A DNA stretch of 64,000 nucleotides, taken from positions 1-64,000 of the forward strand of contig NZ_JBHYDM010000015.1 of the NCBI RefSeq assembly GCF_051860665.1, read 5' to 3'. Positions 1 through 7,474 of this stretch are shown here, piece after piece (the stretch's first letter is position 1; each line of letters starts with the position of its first letter). This DNA comes from Falsiroseomonas sp051860665. Lineage in GTDB: Bacteria > Pseudomonadota > Alphaproteobacteria > Acetobacterales > Acetobacteraceae. The position numbers and the translations under genes were made by a program. The notes beneath the pieces were generated by a model. It was not told where the DNA came from. It ran no database searches and saw nothing but the letters and a program-made list of their open reading frames with translations.

Positions 1-201
1 CGCCGCGGACCGGGCGGCGCTGCGCGGGGTCTCCCGGCTGGTGGCCCGCGGCGTGGCGCGGGTGGAGGCCCGGCTGGCGGGGCTGGCGGCGAGATTGGTT
101 CTGCTGACCGAAGTGCCGCTTCTTTCGTCCCGCCTGGCCGCATCGGCCGACTGGGGAGCAAGGACGAGCAAGGACAGCAGGGCCAGCAGGATCAGCCGCA
201 T
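1..201 (-). CDS. Secreted protein, N-terminal part only (runs off the window edge)
   Basis: The frame is open from an ATG at 201 down to base 1 (67 codons) with no stop, so only the N-terminus is present. It begins with a positively charged residue and a long leucine run (MRLILLALLSLLVLA) ending near APQSADA, a clear Sec signal peptide. After that comes a low-complexity stretch rich in Ala, Ser, Thr and Arg, typical of a linker or disordered wall-associated region. No catalytic domain is visible. The gene lies downstream of zapE on the same strand, about 125 bases away, with a hairpin-containing leader between them. Function cannot be assigned from this fragment. Confidence 0.6.
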   Translation of the reverse strand, partial: MRLILLALLSLLVLAPQSADAARRDERSGTSVSRTNLAASPASRASTRATPRATSRETPRSAARSAA

Positions 202-221
202 GCGATAGTATTCCCCCATTC

Positions 222-271
222 ACCACGCCGGCCTGATGGCCTGGCGTGGTCCCCCGAACCCCCAAGGGTTC
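222..271. promoter_or_regulatory. Two small hairpins in the leader between zapE and the edge gene
   Basis: ACCACGCC (222-229) pairs with GGCGTGGT (243-250), with inner GGCC/GGCC pairs and one bulge. A second hairpin, GAACCC-CCAA-GGGTTC, occupies 256-271. Both lie in the 125-base gap between the zapE stop and the start of the secreted-protein gene, so they may end zapE transcription or act in the 5' leader of the next gene. There is no T-tract, so a classical intrinsic terminator is not shown. Confidence 0.4.
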
Positions 272-326
272 CCCGAAACCTACTAGACTGACGCCCCCGT
301 GACCTGTCAACGCGCATTTCAGGATG

Positions 327-1484
327 TTACGTGAGATGCGGAAGTCCCAGCCAATCCTGGCTTTGCATCTCGTTCAGCCGGCTCGCCGTCCGGGCGAACA
401 TGGCAGCATTATGACCTTCTTCGTGCAGCCGGTCCGGAATCGCCTCGGCACTCGCCAGCAGCTTCACGCGATGTTCGTAGAGCGTATCGACCAGCGTGAT
501 GAAGCGCCGGGCGCGGTCGAAATTCTCCGGATTGAGACGGGGAATCCCGTCCAGCACCAGCGTGTGGAAATGGGTCGCCAGGGCGAGATAATCCGCCGGG
601 CCCAGCGGCCGGCCGCAGAGCGACTCGAAATCGAAGCGCGCCACCCCGTCCACCGCCTGCGGCACCTCCAGCGTGCGGCCCAGCAGGGTCAGCCGCGTCG
701 GCTTGCCGTGCTTCTGCCCGGTCAGCTCCTCGAAGGCCCGATCCAGCGCCCGGGTCGCCCGCTCATCCGCCGGCACATGCCAGGTGGGCAGGGCACGGAT
801 CCGGTCGCGGCGATAGTCGCGTGCCGATTCCAGCGTCAGCACCTCCAGCCGGCGGGAGATCAGGCCGATGAAGGGCAGGAAGGCATCGCGGCCGGGCCGG
901 CCCTTGAACAGGTCGGCCGGCGCCGTGTTGCTTGTGGCCACCACCACCGTGCCGCGGGCGAAAAGCGCCTGGAACAGCCGGCCGAGGATCATCGCATCGG
1001 CGATGTCATGCACCTGGAACTCATCGAAGCAGAGCAGCGCCGCCTCCGCCGTGATGGCATCCGCCAGCGGCGGGATGGGGTCCGTGGTATCGCCGTGCTG
1101 CTTCTTCCAGGCATGGATGCGCCGATGGGCGTCCTGCATGAATTGATGAAAATGGATGCGGCGCTTGCGGGCGACCTCCGCCGTCTCGAAGAACAGGTCC
1201 ATCAGCATGGACTTGCCGCGCCCGACCTCGCCCACGAGATACAGGCCCATCGGCGTGCCGGGCGGCGCCTCCTCCGCCGCCACCGGCTTGCGGCGGGTGA
1301 AGCGGGCGAAGAAGCCGCCCTTCTCCGGCTCCTCCGGATGCGGGTCATAGCCCTGGGTGCGGCGCCAGAGGTCCTGCAGCACCTCCACCGCCCGCGCCTG
1401 GGCGGGGTCGGCGGCCAGTGCGCCTTCCGCGAGGCGGGCACGGTAGGTCGCGAGCGGACCTCCGGGGGAAGGGCGATCGTTCAT
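327..1484 (-). CDS. zapE: Cell division protein ZapE / AFG1-like AAA ATPase
   Basis: A 385-residue AFG1/ZapE-family ATPase. The Walker A motif GEVGRGKS lies at about residues 85-92 and Walker B (LLCFDEFQ) at about 150-157, followed by the family's VHDIADAMILGRLF segment and a sensor region (VVATSN). In gammaproteobacteria ZapE binds FtsZ and affects Z-ring stability; the mitochondrial relative AFG1/LACE1 acts in protein quality control. The start at 1484 (MNDRPSP) was chosen because the frame continues upstream for only 30 residues that do not resemble the family. A divergent glycosyltransferase gene begins 121 bases away, so the two probably have back-to-back promoters. The family is certain; the cellular role in this lineage is inferred. 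Confidence 0.92.
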   Translation of the reverse strand: MNDRPSPGGPLATYRARLAEGALAADPAQARAVEVLQDLWRRTQGYDPHPEEPEKGGFFARFTRRKPVAAEEAPPGTPMGLYLVGEVGRGKSMLMDLFFETAEVARKRRIHFHQFMQDAHRRIHAWKKQHGDTTDPIPPLADAITAEAALLCFDEFQVHDIADAMILGRLFQALFARGTVVVATSNTAPADLFKGRPGRDAFLPFIGLISRRLEVLTLESARDYRRDRIRALPTWHVPADERATRALDRAFEELTGQKHGKPTRLTLLGRTLEVPQAVDGVARFDFESLCGRPLGPADYLALATHFHTLVLDGIPRLNPENFDRARRFITLVDTLYEHRVKLLASAEAIPDRLHEEGHNAAMFARTASRLNEMQSQDWLGLPHLT

Positions 1485-1605
1485 GCGGCGCGCGATACCG
1501 CGACAGGGCGGGCGCGGCAACGCCGTGCAGGAAAAGCAAGGGCGGGGAGAAGGTATTCTCCCCGCACCCCTCATCTATTTTTGGTGAATGGGGCATGCTG
1601 GGGGC

Positions 1606-3285
1606 ATGACGAAGCCCACCGCTGCCCTGCTCTATGCCCCTGACGGGTATGATACCTCCCGGCCCAAGCTGATGGGGCGCCACGCCGCCGGCGCCGGCTT
1701 CCTCGGCGGCCTCGTGCGCCATGCGGGCTTCGACCGGCTGGTGGCACTCACCCGCAGCCCGGGCGATGCGGCGGCCTTCCGCGCCCAGCTCGCCGAACTC
1801 GGCGCCACCGTGCCGGCGGAAACCCTGGGCGATGCGGAATTCCCGCGCCTGGCGGAGACCGGCTGCCTGATGCTGCCGGGACCTGAACTGTCCAGCTTCG
1901 CCTGGCGGCGCCGGCGCATGTCAGCGGCGCCGGCCTTCAGCCTGGTCGGCATCACCCATACCATCGCCTCCGCCACCGCCATGGATTCGATCGCGGAGAT
2001 GCTGGTGGCGCCGGTGCAGCCCTGGGATGCGCTGATCTGCACCTCCACCGCCGTGCAGGCCGCGGTGCGGCGGCTGTGGCAGGCGGAGGGCGCCTGGCTC
2101 GCCCGCCGCACCGGCGCCACGCGGATCGAGGGCCCGGCCCTGCCGGTCATTCCACTCGGCGTGGATGCCACGGCGCTGGCGCCCGACCCGGCAGCGCGGG
2201 CGGAATGGCGCCAGCGGCTGGACATTCGGCCGCAGGATATCGCGGTGCTGCACCATGGCCGCCTGTCCTTCCACGCCAAGGGCCATCCGCTGCCGATGTT
2301 CCTGGGCATTGCCCGCGCGGCGGCGGCGGCACCGGCGGGGGCCAAGGTGGTGCTGATCCTGTCGGGCTGGTTCGCCGATACGGTGCAGCGCCGCGCCTTT
2401 TCCGGGATGGCGAAGGCGCTGGCGCCGAACCTCGAGATCCGCCTGGTGGAGCGGCCGGAGACCAATACCACCCTGCGCAGCGCGGCCGATCTCTTCACCC
2501 TGCTGTCGGACAATATCCAGGAAAGCTACGGCCTGGCCCCGGTGGAGGCACTCGCCGCCGGCCTGCCGGTGGTCGGCACCGACTGGGACGGGCTGAAGGA
2601 TACGGTGGAGCACGGCGTCACCGGCTTCCGGGTGCCCACCCTGCTGGCCGGCCCGATGTCGGACCTCGCCGCGCGGCACGACGACGGCATGGATACCTAT
2701 GACCAGTATATCGGCGGCGTCGCGCAATTCACCGCCGTCGATGTCGGCGCGGCGGAGACCGCCTTCGCCGCGCTGATCGGCGATGCGGAGCTGCGCGCCC
2801 GCATGTCGGCGGCCGCCCGTGCCCGGGCGGTGGAACGCTACGACTGGAAGCCGGTGATCGGCCAGTACCAGAGGCTTTGGGCAGAGCTCGCGAAACTGCG
2901 CGGCGCCGGCCGTGGCGAGCGCGCGGCGCGGCTGCGCGGGGAGGATCCGGTGCCGCGCCGGCCCGACCCCTCCGCGCTGTTTGCCGACTACCCGACCCGC
3001 CGTCTGACGCCCGAGACCCGGCTGCGCCTGGCGCCCGGCCTCGCCGATGCGGCGGCGGCGGTGGCGCGGCTGCAGGCGATCGCCGGCCTCAGTGGCGGCG
3101 CGGCGCGGCGCGAATTGCTGCCGTCGGCGGAGTTGTTCCAGGCCGCCCTGGCGCCGCTGGAGGCCGGGCCGGCCACGGCCGGGACCCTGGTGGCGGACCT
3201 GCCGCCGGGGCAGGCCCGGGGCGTGTTCCGGGCGCTGGCCTGGCTGGTGAAGATCGACGTGCTGCGGCTGGAGGCGGCCGCGTGA
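1606..3285 (+). CDS. Glycosyltransferase, GT4-like, with a C-terminal extension
   Basis: A 559-residue protein whose first 420 or so residues follow the GT-B fold of family 4 glycosyltransferases. The nucleotide-sugar binding signature with its two glutamates (ESYGLAPVE, about residues 306-314) is followed by ALAAGLPVVGTDWDGLKD and a VTGFRVPT turn. It should transfer a sugar from an activated donor, but the acceptor cannot be read from sequence. The last 120 or so residues are alanine/arginine-rich and not recognised. The start at 1606 (MTKPTAALLYAPDG) places the beta-strand directly at the N-terminus; an upstream in-frame ATG at 1588 is less likely. The stop overlaps the GTG start of the HAD gene, so the two are co-transcribed. 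Confidence 0.8.
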   Translation: MTKPTAALLYAPDGYDTSRPKLMGRHAAGAGFLGGLVRHAGFDRLVALTRSPGDAAAFRAQLAELGATVPAETLGDAEFPRLAETGCLMLPGPELSSFAWRRRRMSAAPAFSLVGITHTIASATAMDSIAEMLVAPVQPWDALICTSTAVQAAVRRLWQAEGAWLARRTGATRIEGPALPVIPLGVDATALAPDPAARAEWRQRLDIRPQDIAVLHHGRLSFHAKGHPLPMFLGIARAAAAAPAGAKVVLILSGWFADTVQRRAFSGMAKALAPNLEIRLVERPETNTTLRSAADLFTLLSDNIQESYGLAPVEALAAGLPVVGTDWDGLKDTVEHGVTGFRVPTLLAGPMSDLAARHDDGMDTYDQYIGGVAQFTAVDVGAAETAFAALIGDAELRARMSAAARARAVERYDWKPVIGQYQRLWAELAKLRGAGRGERAARLRGEDPVPRRPDPSALFADYPTRRLTPETRLRLAPGLADAAAAVARLQAIAGLSGGAARRELLPSAELFQAALAPLEAGPATAGTLVADLPPGQARGVFRALAWLVKIDVLRLEAAA

Positions 3286-3941
3286 GCATCGCGGCCGTGA
3301 TCTTCGATTGCGACGGCACGCTGGTGGACAGCGAGTCGATCGGCGCGGCCGTATTGGCCGAGGCCTTGGCCGAGGAAGGCCTGGCGATGAGCCCGGCGGA
3401 GGTGCTGCTGGCTTTCCGCGGCGCCCGCCTGGCCAGCTGCATGGCCGCGGTCTCGGCGCGGATCGGCCGCGCCCTGGCGCCGGATTTCGAGCCGCGGCTG
3501 CGCGAGCGCACGGCGCTGGCGCTGCGCCAGGGGCTGCGCGAGATCGAGGGCGCCACGGCGCTGGTGCAGGCGCTGACCCTGCCCTTCTGCGTCGCCTCCA
3601 ACGCGCCGCGCGCCAAGACGGAGCTGAGCCTGACCGTCACCGGCCTGCTGCCGCATTTCGCGGGACGCATCTTCAGCGCCTACGAAGTCGGGTCCTGGAA
3701 GCCCGATCCCGGGCTGTTCCTGCACGCCGCGGACGCGATGGGCGCCGACCCGGCGCGCTGCCTGGTGGTGGAGGATTCCGCACCGGGCGTGCAGGCCGCG
3801 CTGGCGGCGGGGATGCAGGTGGTGGCGCTGCTGCCGGAAGGCCCTTTGCCCTGGCTGCCCGAAGGCGTGCGACATGTGCGGGCGCTGCACGAAGTGGCGC
3901 GCCACTTCACCCCCGGCGCCGGAACCGCTCCACCGCACTGA
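3282..3941 (+). CDS. HAD-superfamily phosphatase (subfamily IA)
   Basis: A 219-residue HAD hydrolase. Motif I is FDCDGTLVDSE, with the nucleophile and acid/base aspartates near residues 9 and 11. Motif II is CVASNAP, the motif III lysine lies in GSWKPDPGLF, and motif IV is VVEDSAPGVQAA. This is the phosphoglycolate/sugar-phosphatase layout with a helical cap after motif I. The start is GTG at 3282, overlapping the glycosyltransferase stop by four bases (GTGA), which indicates translational coupling. The 3' end overlaps the convergent pip gene by 35 bases. The substrate is unknown; coupling to a glycosyltransferase suggests a sugar phosphate, which is inference. Confidence 0.88.
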   Translation: MSIAAVIFDCDGTLVDSESIGAAVLAEALAEEGLAMSPAEVLLAFRGARLASCMAAVSARIGRALAPDFEPRLRERTALALRQGLREIEGATALVQALTLPFCVASNAPRAKTELSLTVTGLLPHFAGRIFSAYEVGSWKPDPGLFLHAADAMGADPARCLVVEDSAPGVQAALAAGMQVVALLPEGPLPWLPEGVRHVRALHEVARHFTPGAGTAPPH

Positions 3942-4857
3942 CCAGCGCCGTCCGCACCCCCGGCTCCAGCGCCGAATGCCCGGCATCGGGGATCACCGTC
4001 AGCCGCGCCCTTGCCCAGGCGGCGGCCAGTTCGAAGGCGGTGTCGCAGGGGCACACCATGTCGTAGCGGCCCTGCACAATCTCCGCCGGGATATGGGCGA
4101 TCCTGTCCATGTTCCCCAGAAGCCCCTCGGGCGGCAGGAACAGGTCGTGGCGGAAGTAATGGGCCTCGATCCGCGCGAGGCCCAGCGCCGTGCGGTCCTG
4201 CGCAAAACTCGCCACCGTCTCCGGGCTCGGCAGCAGGGTGGAGCAGGAGCCCTCATACAGGCTCCAGGCGCGGGCCGCCGGGCCATGCACCATCGGGTCC
4301 GGGTCGCACAGGCGCTTCAGATAGGCGCTCAGCAGGTCGCCGCGCTCCTCCGGCGCCACATGCTCGGCGAAGGCCGCCCAGGCATCCGGGAAGACGCGGC
4401 GCAGGCCATAGAGGAACCACTCCACCTCCGCCGCCCGGCCGAGGAAGACGCCGCGCAGCACGCAGCCCGTCACCCTTTCGGGATGCGCCTGGGCATAGGC
4501 CAGCGCCAGGGTGCTGCCCCAGGACCCGCCGAAGAGCAGCCATTTCTCGATGCCGAGGAAGCGGCGCAGCGCCTCGATATCCGCCACCAGATGCGGGGTG
4601 GTATTGTCCCGCAGCTCCCCCAGCGGGCGGGACCGGCCGGCGCCGCGCTGGTCGAAGATCACCACGCGCCAGTGGTTCGGGTCGAAGAAGCGGCGATGGA
4701 TGGCGCCGGCGCCGGCGCCCGGCCCGCCATGCAGGAACAGCGCCGGCTGGCCGCGCGGATTGCCGACCTGCTCCCAGTACATGACATGCCCCGAGGAGAG
4801 GGGCAGCAGCCCGGTCTCATAGGGGGCGATATCGGGATAAAGGTCGCCACGGGGCAT
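3907..4857 (-). CDS. pip: Proline iminopeptidase (prolyl aminopeptidase)
   Basis: A 316-residue alpha/beta hydrolase that removes N-terminal proline from peptides in the cytoplasm. The oxyanion-hole signature LHGGPGAGA is at about residues 42-50, the DQRGAGRS motif at 69-76, and the nucleophile elbow GGSWGS places the catalytic serine at about residue 112. The aspartate (GRYDMVCP) and histidine (DAGHSALEPG) of the triad lie near the C-terminus. The length equals that of characterised monomeric prolyl aminopeptidases. The gene stands alone, convergent with the HAD gene, with the tail ends overlapping by 35 bases. Confidence 0.93.
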   Translation of the reverse strand: MPRGDLYPDIAPYETGLLPLSSGHVMYWEQVGNPRGQPALFLHGGPGAGAGAIHRRFFDPNHWRVVIFDQRGAGRSRPLGELRDNTTPHLVADIEALRRFLGIEKWLLFGGSWGSTLALAYAQAHPERVTGCVLRGVFLGRAAEVEWFLYGLRRVFPDAWAAFAEHVAPEERGDLLSAYLKRLCDPDPMVHGPAARAWSLYEGSCSTLLPSPETVASFAQDRTALGLARIEAHYFRHDLFLPPEGLLGNMDRIAHIPAEIVQGRYDMVCPCDTAFELAAAWARARLTVIPDAGHSALEPGVRTALVSAVERFRRRG

Positions 4858-4905
4858 GCCTGCCCTTTACGGGGCGTGGGCACCCCGAGTCCAGAAGGCT
4901 TGTTT

Positions 4906-5090
4906 GTGACCGTTTGAGAATGCCGGCGGTTGAGGATCCGCAGGGAATTTTGCGGCCCTGGAAGGCGCCGGGCGCCGCCGATGCTGGTTGCATCGGCAAG
5001 CCCGGCGTCGCGCGGATAGCGCGCCATAGGCGCGACCCAGGGGCGGAAAAGAGCCGCGGAGCGGACCCGCAGGCATTCTCAAACGGACAC
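4906..5090. repeat. 185-bp inverted-repeat element (MITE- or REP-like)
   Basis: This fills most of the 304-base gap between pip and the next gene. The left end GTGACCGTTTGAGAATGCC (4906-4924) and right end (5072-5090) are inverted copies, 18 of 19 bases identical. The arms stay loosely complementary inward (around TCCGC, TTTT and CCCTGG blocks), so the whole element can fold into one long imperfect hairpin. No reading frame or transposase is present inside. The form matches a miniature inverted-repeat element or a large intergenic palindrome; no flanking target duplication is evident. Confidence 0.6.
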
Positions 5091-5161
5091 TTACGCCCGC
5101 TGCTGCGGATTCCCGCAAAGGGACCCTTCGCCCGCGGCCCGATCATCCCTAGTTTGGGGAG

Positions 5162-5914
5162 ATGGCCGAGACCCCCTCGGCCGGCTCCCGTTCCGCCACC
5201 GCCGGCGCCCTGCGCTGCGGGGTCTGCGGAACCGAAAGCCGGCACCCCGCTTTCCGCCCCGCGCCGCCCGAACAGGCGCCGGACCTCGACCTGCGACCGG
5301 GGGAGCCGGTGCGCTCCACCATGGCACGCTGGCTGCAGCAATGCCCGGGCTGCGGCTATGCGGCGCCCGATATCACCCGCGCCCATCCGGCCGCGGCGGA
5401 GGCGGTGCGCGCCGCCCCCTTCCGCGCCCTGCTGTCCGAAACCGGCACGCCGCCGCTGGCGCGCCGCTTCCTGGCCTGGGCGCTGGTGCTGGAGGAGACC
5501 GGCGCGCTGCATGCCTCCGCCGAGGCGACGCTGCATGCCGCCTGGGTGGCGGATGACCTTGGCCGGCCGGACCTCGCCCGCGCCTGGCGGCTGGATGCGG
5601 TGGCGCTGTGGCGCGGCGGGCCCCAGCTGGATGCCGAGCAAACCGTGCGGGTGATCGATGCGCTGCGCCGGGCGGAGGCCTGGGGCGATGCCGGGGCGAC
5701 GGCGGAGGCGCTGGCGCTGCGCGAACCGCCGGAGGCGGTGGCCCAGGTGGTGGCGCTGGAGCGCCGGCTGATCCAGGCCCAGGATTCCGGGCGCCACACC
5801 GTCGCCTCCGCCCTGCCGCCGCCCTCGCGCCGGCCGCATGTGACGCATCAGCGGATCGAGGCCCGCGGCGAGGGAATCTGGGCGCGGCTGCGGCGCTGGC
5901 TGGGGCGCGGCTGA
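5162..5914 (+). CDS. Zinc-ribbon protein, DUF2225-like
   Basis: A 250-residue soluble protein with two Cys pairs, CGVC (19-22) and CPGCGYA (61-67), which would bind one zinc ion. The rest is an alanine-rich helical region reminiscent of TPR-like repeats (LALVLEETGALHASAEATLHAAWVADD read as helix pairs). The arrangement resembles DUF2225 proteins, whose function is unknown. The start at 5162 gives a short polar leader before the first cysteine pair. It has no operon partner: an inverted-repeat element lies upstream and a convergent secreted-protein gene downstream. The family assignment is tentative. Confidence 0.65.
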   Translation: MAETPSAGSRSATAGALRCGVCGTESRHPAFRPAPPEQAPDLDLRPGEPVRSTMARWLQQCPGCGYAAPDITRAHPAAAEAVRAAPFRALLSETGTPPLARRFLAWALVLEETGALHASAEATLHAAWVADDLGRPDLARAWRLDAVALWRGGPQLDAEQTVRVIDALRRAEAWGDAGATAEALALREPPEAVAQVVALERRLIQAQDSGRHTVASALPPPSRRPHVTHQRIEARGEGIWARLRRWLGRG

Positions 5915-5930
5915 GCCGCCCGCGCGGGCC

Positions 5931-6356
5931 TCACTCCGTGCAGGCCATCCGCTCAGTCGCCGTCTGGATATAGAGGCGGGCCGGGCGGGGCGGCTGCAGC
6001 GTCATCTCGCAGCTCATGTTTTCCCGCACATTGCTGGAAGCCCGCGCCCGCAGGCGGACGGCGCCGGTATAGGCGGCGATGAAGGTCCAGCAGGCGGACT
6101 GGCCGAGCGGCAGGCTGCTGGGCCCGTCGAGCAGCCTCTGCCAGCCCGCATTCCGCGGGCCCGGCGCGCCCGGCAGGGCCAGGGCCTCCAGCGTGAATTG
6201 CGCGAAGAAGCGGCCGCGATTCTCGACGCAGATCTGGTGGCGCGGCAGCGAGGGGTCATGTTGGCCCGGGGGAAAGCTCTGCGCCAAGGCCGGCATCGCG
6301 CCCAGGGCCAGTCCAGCCAGCACCGCCGCCACGCCCCACCGCACCTTCCTCGACAT
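5931..6356 (-). CDS. Small secreted protein of unknown function
   Basis: 141 residues starting with a Sec signal peptide (MSRKVRWGVAAVLAGLALGAMPALA, cleavage probably after ALAQ). The mature part is about 115 residues with three to four cysteines (ICVENRG, SACWTF, MSCEM, MACTE), so disulfides in the periplasm are likely. No family is recognised. The gene faces away from the zinc-binding-protein gene, and the 173-base divergent region holds a Zur-box-like palindrome. That site is about 140 bases upstream of this start, so shared zinc control is possible but unproven. Confidence 0.65.
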   Translation of the reverse strand: MSRKVRWGVAAVLAGLALGAMPALAQSFPPGQHDPSLPRHQICVENRGRFFAQFTLEALALPGAPGPRNAGWQRLLDGPSSLPLGQSACWTFIAAYTGAVRLRARASSNVRENMSCEMTLQPPRPARLYIQTATERMACTE

Positions 6357-6495
6357 CGCTTGTCCTCCCTGGCCCCTTTGCCCTTCGATATCCCATGGCG
6401 TGCCGCGGATGCCAGTCGGCGGGCCCTACCGCCGCGATAGGTGAAGCCGAGGTTCCATGCCCTGCGGCTTGCCCCGCATCGCATCGCAACGTATA

Positions 6496-6508
6496 GTTAT
6501 AATATAAC
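6496..6508. promoter_or_regulatory. Zur-box-like operator upstream of znuA
   Basis: GTTATAATATAAC is a near-perfect palindrome (GTTAT-AAT-ATAAC) in an AT-rich pocket of otherwise GC-rich DNA, 22 bases upstream of the znuA-like ATG. It matches the core of the proteobacterial Zur consensus (GTTATANTATAAC). The position would let Zn-bound Zur block the promoter or transcription start. Sequence match is seen; regulation is inferred from the family and from the zinc-binding gene downstream. Confidence 0.75.
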
Positions 6509-6529
6509 ATCACCAGGACCTGCCTCGCC

Positions 6530-7474
6530 ATGCTTCGGCGCAGCCTATTCTCCCTGCCGGCCCTGCTGCTGGCCGCCCCGGCGCGGGCGCAGGCGGCCAC
6601 GCCGCTGGTCGTCGCCTCCTTCTCCATCCTCGGCGACATGGTGGCGCAGATCGCCGGCGATGCGGTGCGGCTGCGGACCATCGCCGGGCCGAATGTCGAT
6701 GCGCATAGCTTCGCGCCCCGCCCCTCGGACGCGCAGGCGCTGCGCGAGGCGGCGCTGGTGGTGCGCAACGGGCTCGGCTTCGATGGCTGGATGGACCGCA
6801 TGCTGCGCGCCGCCGGCTATCGCGGTGCCGTGGTCACCGCGACCGAGGGCCTGACCCCGCGGATGATGGACGGCCATGCGCACAACCACGACCATGGCGG
6901 CGCCGGCCGGCGCCAAAACCATTCGGTCGGCCCGCGCCAGGTGCCGGATCCGCATGCCTGGCAGGACCTGCGCTTCGGCATCCATTATGCCCGCGGCATC
7001 GCCACCGCACTCGCCGCCGCGGCGCCCGCCCAGGCCGCCGCCATCCAGGCGGGCGCGGCCGCCTATGTGGCGCGGCTCGAGGCGCTGGATGCCTGGGTGC
7101 GGGCACAGGTGGCCTCGGTGCCGGAGGCCCGGCGCAAGGTGGTCACCAGCCACGATGCCTTCGGCTATTTCGGCGCCGCCTATGGCGTGACCTTCCTGGC
7201 GCCGCAGGGCATCTCGACCGAGGCCGAGCCCAGCGCCGCCGATGTCGCCCGGCTGATCCGCCAGATCCGCGCCGAGGGCATTTCGGCCGTGTTCCTGGAG
7301 AATATGGGCAATCCCGCGACGCTGGAGCGCCTGGCGCGGGAGGCGGGGGTGACGGTGCAGGGCCGGCTCTATGCCGATGCGCTTTCGGAACCCGGCGGCC
7401 CGGCGCCCAGCTACGAGGCCATGTTCCGGCACAATCTCGGCCTGCTGGTTCCCGCCATGCGCGGTGCGGCATGA
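6530..7474 (+). CDS. znuA: Periplasmic zinc-binding protein of an ABC transporter (ZnuA family)
   Basis: A 314-residue cluster A-I metal-binding protein. A signal peptide (MLRRSLFSLPALLLAAPARAQA) precedes the mature domain. Likely metal ligands are the histidine in VDAHSFAPRPSDA, one in PDPHAWQD, one in VTSHDAFGYF, and a late acidic residue. Between the first two lies a His-rich loop (DGHAHNHDHGG, roughly residues 114-124) typical of zinc rather than manganese proteins. It collects Zn(II) in the periplasm. No ABC permease or ATPase gene accompanies it. The next gene, an outer-membrane barrel, overlaps by four bases (ATGA). A Zur-box-like site sits directly upstream. Confidence 0.9.
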   Translation: MLRRSLFSLPALLLAAPARAQAATPLVVASFSILGDMVAQIAGDAVRLRTIAGPNVDAHSFAPRPSDAQALREAALVVRNGLGFDGWMDRMLRAAGYRGAVVTATEGLTPRMMDGHAHNHDHGGAGRRQNHSVGPRQVPDPHAWQDLRFGIHYARGIATALAAAAPAQAAAIQAGAAAYVARLEALDAWVRAQVASVPEARRKVVTSHDAFGYFGAAYGVTFLAPQGISTEAEPSAADVARLIRQIRAEGISAVFLENMGNPATLERLAREAGVTVQGRLYADALSEPGGPAPSYEAMFRHNLGLLVPAMRGAA

